Shown here piece by piece: positions 20,701 through 29,434 of a stretch of 64,000 bases of DNA. The stretch lies in contig BTPG01000004.1 in assembly GCA_036245525.1 (NCBI GenBank), forward strand, positions 231,715,891-231,779,890. Direction: 5' to 3'. Under the pieces are notes generated by a model, which did not search any database, was not told the origin of the DNA, and saw only the letters and a list, made by a program, of their open reading frames with translations. Made by a program: the position numbers and the translations under genes. Position 1 is the stretch's first letter. Each line of letters starts with the position of its first letter. Origin of the DNA: Semisulcospira habei. Taxonomy: Eukaryota; Mollusca; Gastropoda; Semisulcospiridae.

Positions 20701-21496
20701 ATCACCGCAAAGATGTGAGACTGGTCACAACTGAATTGGGTGCAATTAAACTTCCAGGCAAGCCACAGTACACAGGGTACAAGGAGTTTCATTCATCATT
20801 GTATGCAGTGTCACTCAAAAAAAAGATTGTCAAACTGGACAAGCCAGTATTCATTGGTATGGCAATACTCGAGTTATCAAAATTATTGATGCTTGAATTT
20901 TATTATGATTACTTCAAACCAAAGTATCCTGAGTGCCGTCTGCTATACACTGACACTGACCCTATGATCATTGACGTGCCTACTGAAGACTTTTATGCAG
21001 ACATGAAAACAGAGTTACATATGTATGACACGTCTGACTACCCTATGGATCACCCGCTGTTTAGCACACAAAATAAGAAAGTGCCTGGTAAGTTTAAAGA
21101 TGAACTAAATGGTGTGCCAATAGTTGAGTATGTTGAACTGAGATCAAAAATGTATTCTATACTGCACCAGAAGGGCAGTCAGTCCAAAGCCAAAGGTATC
21201 AAGAAAACAGTGATAAAAAATAAAGACATCCGTCATGAACACTACAAGCAAGTATTAGATGGAGAACTAATGCCTGATTATCCAAACAAGACACTGAGGT
21301 CAAATAGACACAATATTGAAATGATCCAAACACATAAAAATCTCTAGCAGTAGGGGACACAAAACGAGTGTTTCACACTAAGGAAAAGGCTTATGCACAT
21401 GGGCATTACAGGCTCAAGTTATCTGAAGAAATAGCTGATAAACTGGTTGATGAACTAATCAATGAATTAGTTGATGAAATGATTAAAAATGCGTAG
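17787..21496 (+). pseudogene. POLB: Family-B DNA polymerase of virus-like element, heavily broken
   Basis: A protein-primed-type PolB (DNA_pol_B_2 family) that would replicate the element. N-terminal region 17787-18613, then a C2HC zinc motif (CKRC...H...C, about 18615-18660). The exonuclease motif YADFES is at about 18786 and the family's HNH-like cluster CWICEQ...DHDHITGRYRG at about 19338. YLDANNLYG is at about 20200 and the catalytic YTDTD at about 20945, followed by P where S is usual. Breaks: a frameshift near 18060, TAG at 18249 where the family normally has tryptophan, a stop at 18611, a frameshift near 18690, the LINE A2 insertion at 18998, and frameshifts near 20400 and 21345. It is not functional. 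Confidence 0.85.
18998..19248 (-). mobile_element. LINE A2, 3'-end fragment inserted in polB
   Basis: Matches the last roughly 250 bp of LINE A, including the zinc-finger end of its ORF and the terminal hairpin. A tail of (GAA)n lies at 18998-19010. Flanked by the direct repeat AGTCAGGTAGT at 18987-18997 and 19249-19259. Confidence 0.85.
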
Positions 21497-22447
21497 CATT
21501 GTCTGGAGGAATAATTTGTAATTCTTCTCTGACAAATGCCCTTTGTGGGGCAGGCTCAGAGATATAATATATTGATGCGTTAGTGCCGGGGACTATTTTT
21601 TTTATATTGTGGACAGACGTAGACCAAATTGGATCAGTTGCCCTACGTTTGACGTCATTCTTGGCTTCACCGGGTTGATACAAATATCTGACCTGTTTTG
21701 TAAACAAGCTTGTGTCTGGAGGTGTTGTTTTTATTTCTGACCCTGATAGCATTGTTTTTAATTTAATAGCATCAACAGGTTTAGGGTGACCTTCATTATT
21801 CATTGCTTTTATCACAGATGGTAATCTCTTAACCCACTCAGTGTTCCGGGTGTCATGCATGAGTTCCTTAGAATACTGATAGCTGAAAAGTCTCTCTAAT
21901 AATTGTTTGTTAAAGTTCTCAACAATTGCCTGTGATCTGTGCATGCCCGGTATGCCTCGCCGCACTAGCACTCCATGCTTTGCAAATAACTGATTAACAG
22001 CGCCTTTAAATTCAGACCCGTCATCAACCTGCACAAGCATGGGAAATTTTAAAGGACCACGACTATATATCTTTGTTAGTGCAGTGGCCACTGTTACAGC
22101 ATTTTTGTCAGTTATGGGTTCAGCGTCCTTATACCTTGAAGCTATGTCGACAACAGTTAATGCATACTTGTATCGTTTCTTTCTTATTGTATCATGCGGC
22201 AAGAACAGAAGATCCATTTGATGGGTGTCATTATGGAATAGTGTTTACAAAATGAGGTCTTGTTATTTTTTTTGGAGCAGGAAGATATATTTGCAAAATA
22301 GCCTGTTTTTTTGAGCCACTGTTTTATTTGGTCGAGTGTAACATCACTGCCCACAGCTACATGTAATTTTTCTATTGCGGTTTTTCCTTTCCAGTAACCA
22401 ACAGGAGAGTAATATATTTTTGATAGTTTTGCTCCGACTTCGATCAT
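21483..22447 (-). pseudogene. INT: Retroviral-type (rve) integrase, one frameshift
   Basis: A Polinton/Maverick-type DDE integrase, expected to insert the element into the genome. The N-terminal part (22447 to about 22240) has KIYYSPVGYWKG and an ITLDQIKQWL-like segment typical of this family. After a frameshift near 22235, the core shows MDLLFLP (first D), VQVDDGSEF (second D) and RSQAIVENFN (E), then VRYLYQPGE and RATDPIWS near the C-terminus. It converges on polB, the 3' ends overlapping by about 14 bp. The start overlaps the preceding gene's end. Confidence 0.85.
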
Positions 22448-22865
22448 TTCTTCTAGCAATAAAAACTCCTGTAAAATAAACAAATGTCATTCCTACTAGT
22501 ACAAATATTATTTCTCCATTTCTTTGTTCTGGGCTTGGCTGGTAGTAGTTGCTAAGTTTTGGTTGCGGGATGGACATGTCTTTGCCAGTAACAAGAAAGT
22601 ATTCTTTGATCATGTCGTCGACATTTGAAAATGTATGCTGTGCATGACCTTCAAGCCTGAGTTTTTCATTGATGAAATCAAGTTTCTCAATTCTTGCTTT
22701 CCGTAATCTTGTTGAGCTTGATCTATTTTTTTCAGATGCCTCATTGTGATGCTTCATTTCTTCTGGTGATTCCTCTCTACCCATTTTTGAAAAGAGGTAG
22801 TTTGATCCACTAAATGACAATGCATTAACAACAGCCCCACCAATCATAATAGCTATTGTTGCCAA
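22344..22865 (-). CDS. Small membrane protein g4 of virus-like element
   Basis: About 173 codons. Hydrophobic N-terminus (IAIMIGGAVVNALSF), a charged middle (SSSTRLRKARIEKLDFINEK), and a second hydrophobic segment IIFVLVGMTFVYFTGVFIA. The last roughly 30 codons overlap the integrase start and may be a frameshifted tail. First of four co-oriented small genes (g1-g4) between the integrase and the repeat region. Function unknown; I recall similar unnamed proteins in invertebrate Polinton-like elements but cannot name a family. Confidence 0.5.
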   Translation of the reverse strand: MATIAIMIGGAVVNALSFSGSNYLFSKMGREESPEEMKHHNEASEKNRSSSTRLRKARIEKLDFINEKLRLEGHAQHTFSNVDDMIKEYFLVTGKDMSIPQPKLSNYYQPSPEQRNGEIIFVLVGMTFVYFTGVFIARRNDRSRSKTIKNILLSCWLLERKNRNRKITCSCGQ

Positions 22866-22874
22866 AGTTTTTAT

Positions 22875-23105
22875 TTACATAGAAACATTTTCTGGAATAA
22901 TTCCTTGATTGACGAGAAGGTCTTTTGTGGCAATCGATGCTGTGACAACTGCTACTAGCTTAGCACTGTCTTCGAAGTCTAATCTACTCATGTCTGCTGA
23001 TTTCATTTTGAGAAGACTTTTCCCCAGCATAGAATAAGCAACGGTTAGCCCGCTTATTACGGCAGAGTGATAGACGAGGTTCATTATGTTCTTTGTGTCG
23101 CTCAT
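22875..23105 (-). CDS. Small membrane protein g3 of virus-like element
   Basis: 76 codons from the second ATG (MSDTKN; the ORF also has an upstream ATG at 23120). Two hydrophobic stretches: HSAVISGLTVAYSMLGKSLL and AKLVAVVTASIATKDLL. Intact. It is separated from g4 by only about 10 bases, consistent with compact viral spacing. Confidence 0.5.
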   Translation of the reverse strand: MSDTKNIMNLVYHSAVISGLTVAYSMLGKSLLKMKSADMSRLDFEDSAKLVAVVTASIATKDLLVNQGIIPENVSM

Positions 23106-23141
23106 TTTCTTATACCACAAAAATTAAAATAATAAATTTAT

Positions 23142-23538
23142 TTACTGCATGTAAAATGGGTCCACGGCTTTGGGTGTTGCTGGTAATGTGGCGACTTCTT
23201 CTTTTGTTTTTGGAGTGCTTGATTTTTTAGACACTGTTTGAGTCTGTGGTTTGTATTTTTTGTATAATTGGTAACCTACGTAACCAAATCCGAGAACAAA
23301 TCAAGCAACTATATATTTTGTTGTTTTGGGTTTAGACTCAGTTGTTTGTCTCTCACTTTGTTGGGGGTGTGTTGGCCCTGGTGGTAGTGACACTTGCGCT
23401 GGGGTTGGAGCTGTTGATGGTGGGTCAGTTACATGAGACTTTTCTGTTAATGCTTGAAGCTGTAATTTTTTTTTGTCTGTTATATTCACCTAATCTTTTC
23501 CCAGCCTCTATTCGACCTGGACTTTTAACCTTAGTCAC
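23142..23538 (-). pseudogene. Proline/threonine-rich single-pass membrane protein g2, broken
   Basis: The frame overlaps the g1 stop codon; its first position reads GTG rather than ATG. The N-terminus has the basic segment KSPGRIEAGKRLGEYNRQKK, a style shared by small proteins of Polinton-like elements. A frameshift at the A-run near 23475 leads to a T/P/S-rich stretch. A TGA at about 23302 breaks a membrane segment (FVLGFGYVGYQLYKKY follows). The C-terminus is PFYMQ. Function unknown. Confidence 0.4.
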
Positions 23539-24052
23539 CGTTTGAACTTGTGCCAAGACAGGACTCTGATGTGGAGTCATCTGGGTCTTGTCCATTTTCT
23601 TCTAATTTAAAATTTATTTTAGAAAAATCAATATGACTACTAGTAACAAGTAAGGTTACCACAGATGCAAGGTAATTCCCAAACTTGTAAAACATAAGGC
23701 ATGCTAATTTGCCTATTGAACTTGAAACTATGGGGTTGCTTTCTAGATCATGTGAAAGGCTGTCACTATCAACAGGTAGGAAGTGACTCACAGCTTTTGT
23801 GTATAGGCAGACAAGAGATCGACTCAAATCACGTGTCATTAGTGAACTAATGTGATTTTCATATTTTGAATGTAGTTTGATTAGCTCATCACAGGTAAGA
23901 GATTCTATGTCTTCTGTCATGTATTGTTTACCAAGAAAAGCTTTTGATTTTCCGGAAACAACTACAGAGAGAAGACGTTTTTTTTTCGAGTCTAAGTCTT
24001 TGTTTTCTACAGCACAGATATCGCTTAGAAGAAGTAATTCATCTTGGTTCAT
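23531..24052 (-). CDS. Conserved hypothetical protein g1 of virus-like element
   Basis: 173 codons, intact, starting MNQDELLLLSD after an AT-rich leader. Helical and charged at the N-terminus, with a KFGNYLASVVTLLVTSSHIDF region near residue 135 and an acidic/serine tail. It resembles, from memory of its general pattern, unnamed proteins encoded next to integrase in related invertebrate elements; no function is assigned. The 3' end overlaps the g2 start. Confidence 0.5.
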   Translation of the reverse strand: MNQDELLLLSDICAVENKDLDSKKKRLLSVVVSGKSKAFLGKQYMTEDIESLTCDELIKLHSKYENHISSLMTRDLSRSLVCLYTKAVSHFLPVDSDSLSHDLESNPIVSSSIGKLACLMFYKFGNYLASVVTLLVTSSHIDFSKINFKLEENGQDPDDSTSESCLGTSSNGD

Positions 24053-24059
24053 TTTATAA

Positions 24060-24271
24060 TGAAAAATAAAAAAAATAACACAGCTTTGCTTGGACCTGTG
24101 AATAACTTATGATCTTACTTGATAACTAATTTCAAAGTTACCTACAACTTACAAGTAACTTTGACGTTAACTTTGAAGTTAGTTGTCACAAGTTCTTATA
24201 AGTTCTTGACTTCAGACAATAAGACACTCGGTCAGATTTCTCAAGTTACAAAGACAACAAGAAAACTTTTT
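24060..24271. repeat. AT-rich word-repeat region, copy A (internal)
   Basis: Contains repeated AAGTTCTTATAAGTTCTTG and TTTGAAGTTAGTTG-type words on both strands, equivalent to the regions after X in copies B and C. It separates the late block (minus) from g1 (minus). In copy A it is internal, whereas B and C become unrecognisable within it. Confidence 0.5.
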
Positions 24272-24328
24272 TTAGTAGTACTCTGGTGGTGGAGCTGATG
24301 GCGTCAATTGAGCAGGCATAAAAGGCAT
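24272..24328 (-). CDS. Late-domain microprotein, copy A (shortened start)
   Basis: From the ATG at 24328 the frame encodes 18 residues, ending LTPSAPPPEYY. The ATG used in copies B and C is TTG here, so only the C-terminal part has an ATG. PSAP and PPEY are intact, and relative to the other copies most changes in the motif codons are synonymous (TCA/TCT, GCT/GCA, CCA/CCC). Position is again directly downstream of X. Confidence 0.5.
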   Translation of the reverse strand: MPFMPAQLTPSAPPPEYY

Positions 24329-24422
24329 GACATTGTTTTGCAAAGAGTTTGACAAATTTATTAAACAATTGATTTTTACTTGCTTAAAAGTCCTTGAACA
24401 TTTTTTATAGTTTTTTCCATCC

Positions 24423-25008
24423 CTATTTTTTTCCTTCCTCGAAAAAAGATTTCTTTAGCTCTTCAATGTTTACGGGTTTATTACGCATCTTATTTTGTAT
24501 TTCAGATTTCTGTTGTTTGTAATTCGTCAAATCATCCTGGACTCTCTTAAATTCGTGTTCATCAATTTTATTATCTTCCATAGCCTTACTGATAATAAGT
24601 TTCATACTGCTCAGCTCAGCTGCTGCTAGCGTACTCAAGGCTTCATGCTTTTGCAACTTTCTATGAAATTTTGTTAAGGGCTTTCATACCAAAGAATGCC
24701 ATGCATGTGGCAATGCTAACACATTCAATAGCAATTCCTATGGCACTTCCCACTCCCGTAGCAAACAGAGCTAAACCAGTGGTAGATAATCCGACTGAAA
24801 CCACACTCACGACCATTGATGTGTTGTGTACAGAATTGAAAACTGTTTTGTAATGGCATTTACACCGGGAGTATTTTGCTTGTTCTACTTCCAAATACTT
24901 CAACGCTTCAGTAATATTTATTAAACGGAATGAGTCTGCCTGTAATCTTTCATCACGCACAATAGGTTCAGGTGGTTCAGGTGGTATTTGAGGATACAGT
25001 GGTAGCAT
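24423..25008 (-). pseudogene. Late protein X, copy A, frameshifted
   Basis: Two frames (25008-24661 and 24656-24423) cover the same protein as at 2-676, broken near 24660. The N-terminus MLPLYPQIPPEPPEP is proline-rich with a YPxI sequence. A hydrophobic region GLALFATGVGSAIGIAIECV and the charged C-terminal half follow. Confidence 0.7.
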
Positions 25009-25028
25009 TTTTATGGCAAATATTTTTT

Positions 25029-25898
25029 TTAATCTTCTAATTTATTTTGCAACTCTTCAAAGGTATACAATTTGCTAGCGTAATAAAATGAAACAAGATC
25101 TATGTGTTCCAGGTTTATGAAACTTAGACGAACAAAAATTTGTTTATCGATCACTACCTTAACAGCAGGAACACTACTCGAAACTTCAAAATCTGTATTG
25201 ATTTTTTTTGTAGCAATAACAACCTTTGTTGACTCTGCTACTGTGCTATCCCATGTAAGTTTGATTCCCTGTGCGATATCTGCTTCTTTCACAGCTTCCA
25301 CAGATCTTATGAGAATTTCAAAAACTATTGTCGCATCTCTATCTATGGTAAAATTTGCTGGTACGAAAGAAATAGAAGTATCTGTTCTACCCTTTCTATT
25401 TGTAAGAAGATACCTTCGTTTTCCATACTCTTGAAGTTTTAGTTTTTCTCTGCTATTGGTTTCGGAATAGCTTGGCACAAGACTTACAAGCATTGGCTCA
25501 GAGTTAACAACTTTTCTAAATACTAAGGCACCTTCATCAGTAAAATAAACATAAGGACTGATAAAAACAAACTTTATGTCCCATACAATGGGAATAGATG
25601 CAAGCGGAACAGGGGTAGGAATAATTACCCATTTATTACCCACATGTTTTAAGCTGTAGAGCACATTACTTACAGGAGTAGGAACAGTAACATCATGAAG
25701 CTGACTAAGTTTAAGAAACGAGCCATCTTTTACATCTTCAATTACCTTTCATTTGTACAATCCAACGGACACAAGTTCAAGGCCATACACCTCTCCTACC
25801 TCACCTTCTTTATCAAAATCTTGCACGTCAGCCAAATCTTTCAACTCTATTGATGGACATGCAACAGGAATAATTCTCGGCTTTGGACCAGCACTCAT
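25029..25898 (-). pseudogene. Late protein beta, copy A, one nonsense codon
   Basis: Starts MSAGPKPRIIPVACP. An in-frame TGA at about 25748 interrupts an otherwise open frame continuing to 25029. A proline linker is followed by a region rich in predicted beta strands (IVFEILIRS, KVVIATKK, FVRLSFINLEHIDLV). Copy B has the open version. No known family is recognised; a virion structural protein is inferred from location. Confidence 0.6.
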
Positions 25899-25920
25899 TT
25901 TTATAAAACAAAAATAAAAT

Positions 25921-26622
25921 TTATTTCACTTCCAACACTACAGTAAAATCATGCATCTGAACTGGTTTACCATCCTGATTAGTTACAGATAAACACAGTG
26001 ATTCAAAGAAACAAGAACCTAATTTTTTAAACTGCAAATTAGGAAATCTAGCAACCACACTTTCACAATATGGGGCAGTTCCAGTCGGCAAGCATCTTAA
26101 CAAAGTTGAAGGCTTTCCATTGTGTACATTTTCAGTAGTGTTCAGTTGTTTTAAATAAATATTTAGCACTGTGTGTACTGACAAATGAACAGTTATTCTT
26201 GGTTTTTTGGTGATAGTAGACGTCCATCTGATTGTGACCAATCTTCGTCTGGATGTGTTATTTTTTACCTAAAAAAACAAGTAATAATAAAAGACTAATT
26301 TATAAAGAAAACTGACCACTTTTCGGAAATTCAATTGTAACAAGTAAATTAGCTGGGTTTAAAGTTGCTTTAATTTTAAATTCATTTTGAAGCCATTCAG
26401 CTAAAGTACAAAAGTCATAATATCCAGCTCGTAAAATATCACCCTTTTCTAAACCATCAAGAGTTCCACTTACAGAATAATTGTTATCATCTGTTACATT
26501 AAACCACTTTACTCTATAAAACATTTCATGGATAGCTACAGCCTTGCTACCATCATGATTATTAATCCCATTAGTTAACCACACTGGTTTGCTTGTGTCA
26601 AGATTTGATAAGTTTATAAACA
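25921..26622 (-). pseudogene. Late protein J (possible minor capsid protein), copy A, broken
   Basis: Frames 26622-26300 and 26241-25921 match the N- and C-terminal thirds of the intact copy at 39643-40407; the middle is deleted and shifted. Keeps HEMFYRVKWFNV, AGYYDFCTLAEWL and LPTGTAPYCESVVARFP. Confidence 0.6.
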
Positions 26623-26647
26623 TTTTTATTATCACATATAAAAAAGG
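26623..26647. promoter_or_regulatory. Compact divergent promoter J/Y, copy A
   Basis: Only 25 bp separate the start codons of J (minus) and Y (plus); the sequence is almost entirely A/T (TATTATCACATATAAAAA). The same spacing and AT-rich make-up are kept in copy B at 39618-39642. Confidence 0.45.
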
Positions 26648-28018
26648 ATGGAATTTAAATCACCAACCATTACCACTACAAATGCATTTCAATTTAACGT
26701 GGATGCCAAATATAATGTCGCCCCTACTTATGAACAGAAAATAATTCAACTAAATCAACTCAACATAGCTGTAAGCGAACAAGATTTATTTCAAGTCAAA
26801 GTACCCAACCCTTTTGATCATTACCTAAACCCTCCAATAACAGACGATGCTACTGCAAGAAAGTGGTCTTCAAGTCCACTACAGATGTTTCAAAACCAAC
26901 TCAACTTTGCTATACTGTGTAATACTACAGGATGCGGCATTTCTTTTACAGACCATTTGAATCACTCAAGCAAACTGATTAGGTCTATGTACCGTTTCCA
27001 CACTTATTACCAGCTTACACGTATACTGTCAGAACTGCATACCCCACTACCAACTGAATCTAGTTTCAACAGGTATAACAACCCCATGGATATGAAAGCG
27101 TTTGAACGGATTTGTAATGAGTTTAACATAAGCCCCCGTGCCGGGTATGACTTCACACAAAATCTTGATGATCACAAAGGCATGGGTACATTGTATTATG
27201 CTATGAGTCACAGACAATACCCACAAGATTATTACCCTGGTTACACTTCATTCTCATCAAAATCACAAGTATGGTTAGGATCAATAGAACAGAAACAGTC
27301 TAATGCCTGGATCACATTTATCTTAGACAGGAGTGACGGGTTTACTCAAGCAGGAGTCGAGCGCGTAAATGAGTCTATCAGAACATATGTCTGGTGTTTA
27401 CTAGGTGCACAATCATTAACAAAATCAAACATTTTGAATGGAAAGTTTGAATCTCAAAAACAGTTTCTTGCAAACCTGGAAGATTCAATTAACTCAACAG
27501 TTGATCTCCCGTCAAGCATACAGCGCTATCAAGACGTTCTCAGATATGCGAGATCAAAAGTTGACTTTGTAGTTGGCATCGGGTTATACATGTTACCATC
27601 TGATCTTCAACTCCAAATGGGAACAATAACAAATTATAATAATGAAATAATAGTTGCAGGTGTTGGTCAAAAACTTGGTCTCAATCAATCTGTAAACTTA
27701 GGAGGAACAACTGCGCATGTACAGTTGTTAAAACCATTACAGGCGGTTACTTCCCCTGCCCCGGTAGTAACGCAAGATGTAATACTCCAGTCCCCTGACT
27801 CCACACATGATTCCGAGAGAATAGCATTGACAATAGGTCTCACTGGAGTAGTAGTGGTTACTTCCCCTGCCCCAACACCCATACAGCCAGTAACGCTAGT
27901 AAAGCCAGTAACACCCAACACATCGCTACCAACCCCTGACACACATGAGTCAGAACGAACAGCAGTGACAATAGGCCTCACTGGAGTAGGTATATTACTT
28001 CTTTACCTGTTTCATTAA
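26648..28018 (+). CDS. Large tail-anchored late protein Y, copy A
   Basis: 456 codons, open throughout. A long soluble body is rich in aromatics and Q/N (HRQYPQDYYPGYTSFSSK around residue 200; RVNESIRTYVWCLLGAQSL around 245). A T/P/V-rich linker follows, then a single C-terminal hydrophobic anchor ending GVGILLLYLFH. The anchor-proximal segment (HDSERIALTIGLTGV / HESERTAVTIGLTGV) is duplicated here but single in copy B. It overlaps Z tail-to-tail by 24 bp. No homology to a named family is recognised; attachment or membrane-associated virion protein is a guess. Confidence 0.65.
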   Translation: MEFKSPTITTTNAFQFNVDAKYNVAPTYEQKIIQLNQLNIAVSEQDLFQVKVPNPFDHYLNPPITDDATARKWSSSPLQMFQNQLNFAILCNTTGCGISFTDHLNHSSKLIRSMYRFHTYYQLTRILSELHTPLPTESSFNRYNNPMDMKAFERICNEFNISPRAGYDFTQNLDDHKGMGTLYYAMSHRQYPQDYYPGYTSFSSKSQVWLGSIEQKQSNAWITFILDRSDGFTQAGVERVNESIRTYVWCLLGAQSLTKSNILNGKFESQKQFLANLEDSINSTVDLPSSIQRYQDVLRYARSKVDFVVGIGLYMLPSDLQLQMGTITNYNNEIIVAGVGQKLGLNQSVNLGGTTAHVQLLKPLQAVTSPAPVVTQDVILQSPDSTHDSERIALTIGLTGVVVVTSPAPTPIQPVTLVKPVTPNTSLPTPDTHESERTAVTIGLTGVGILLLYLFH

Positions 28019-28667
28019 ATAACCCACCATTAACCCTCCTACTATCACCAAAAAGACCCAAACATTCTCTGCCATAAATCCTACTACCTTTGCTGCAGTA
28101 CTTATCATCCAACTCACAAGTGAGCCTAAAATGACAGGCAGTGCATCCATCGCTTTTACAGCCAATTTCTTAAGTAAGTCTGATATATGAGACAATTGTT
28201 TCTTTACCCACGACTGTAAATCTTTTGGATCAGTTGGTGGTGCTGGTGGGGCCGGAGCGCTACCCCCTGGTCCTCCCGTTACAGCTAACACAACAGTACT
28301 GATAATAAATCCAAGAGCAGTAATTAAACTCGCAATTGTGATACCCTGCTCTCTGAAAAGTGTTTTCAATCTCTCAGCCAACGTTCTGTCTTCGTGAAAT
28401 ATTTTCAGAATAGTTTCCCTAATTCTGTTAACTTGTGTTTTTAGTTTTCTTTTTCCCCAATTTCAATCACTTCTAGTCGCGCTGATCTTTCTATCTGCAA
28501 ATCATTTAATCTGTGTTGTATTCTTTCTTTTATTTCAATGTCAACATTCCCATTGTCTGCTATAGCTAGTTTTTTCTTTTTCTCTTTCTATGTGTTTATC
28601 AAGCTCACCTAGTTTGGCTACATTATTCACCAACTCACCTCTGATTGACTGCAGTGTTTTATCCTGT
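27995..28667 (-). pseudogene. Late protein Z, copy A, N-terminus lost at inversion junction
   Basis: The C-terminal two thirds of Z (compare 29435-30667): a coiled-coil segment with frameshifts around 28570-28390, then ITIASLITALGFIISTVVLA, a proline linker and the C-terminal hydrophobic region ending GYLMKQVKK. The sequence upstream of codon 'DKTLQS' is replaced by capsid gene sequence at about 28668. Confidence 0.7.
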
Positions 28668-29394
28668 CATAATAAATCGGCAGTTTTGTCTTGTACTGAT
28701 TTTGAATGAGAGTAGCTAAATAATCATGTGTGACAATTTCATATTCCAAAGAAATGTTAGAGATCTTATATGTTGCATTGGGATCAGATGATTTAATAAT
28801 TTTGGAGTAGTCATTGAAAGTTAGTTCAAAACTCAAACGGTCATTCAGTGCTCCTTGGTAATAAGGCAAATGTGCTGTTAGAATTTCAAACTCAAGTGGA
28901 ATGTAAAATCTGGTTCCATATGTTTCAGCCATTATAACGTCTTTGGCTACTGTAGTTGTTTTATCTCCGGCATCGATTCGAAGTTTACCAACATTATCTG
29001 ACTGTATGCCTTGGTAAATACGATCCTCTCGTTCTTCTGTTGTGAGCCATAAATCTTTGTAACAGTAGAACACATCAGCATCATCAAGACTAAACACTTC
29101 CTGTCCTTCAAGTTTTACTTTAATAGTTCTAACAATTGCTCTGCCTAGATTGTTAACTAGTGTTCTGTTCACATCTGTGTCTGATGAAAGTTCGATATTA
29201 AATGCAAGTCGTGCAGTACCAGGAACAATAACGTCACTGGGTCCTAGGTTTGGAAACTTGACTGTAAGTGTTTGGTTCTGGTCTATGGTACTTGGATTGT
29301 TAGTGATGACGATTGATTGTCTAATGCCCTTAACACCAAGAGGCTCACGTTGTTTTCTGTATGGGTCTAACTTTGATCCGTAAGACTGTGTCAT
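28668..29394 (-). pseudogene. MCP: Major capsid protein (double jelly-roll hexon-like), 3'-truncated
   Basis: Starts MTQSYGSKLDPYRKQREPLG. The pattern NNPSTIDQNQTLTVKFPNLG, LARAF-like RLAFNIEL, FSLDDADVFYCYKDLWLTTE and AETYGTRFYIPLEFEIL is characteristic of Polinton/adintovirus-type major capsid proteins, which assemble as pseudo-hexameric trimers. About 240 codons remain; the C-terminal part is missing because the sequence switches to the antisense-equivalent Z copy A at the 28668 junction. It is divergent from Z copy B. Confidence 0.8.
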
Positions 29395-29434
29395 TTTTAT
29401 TATGCACAATAAAAAATAATAAATTAATAAAACA
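29395..29434. promoter_or_regulatory. Divergent promoter MCP/Z
   Basis: 40 bp of A/T-rich sequence (TTATTATGCACAATAAAAAA) between the MCP start (minus) and the Z start (plus). Very short bidirectional spacing, as at J/Y. Confidence 0.4.
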
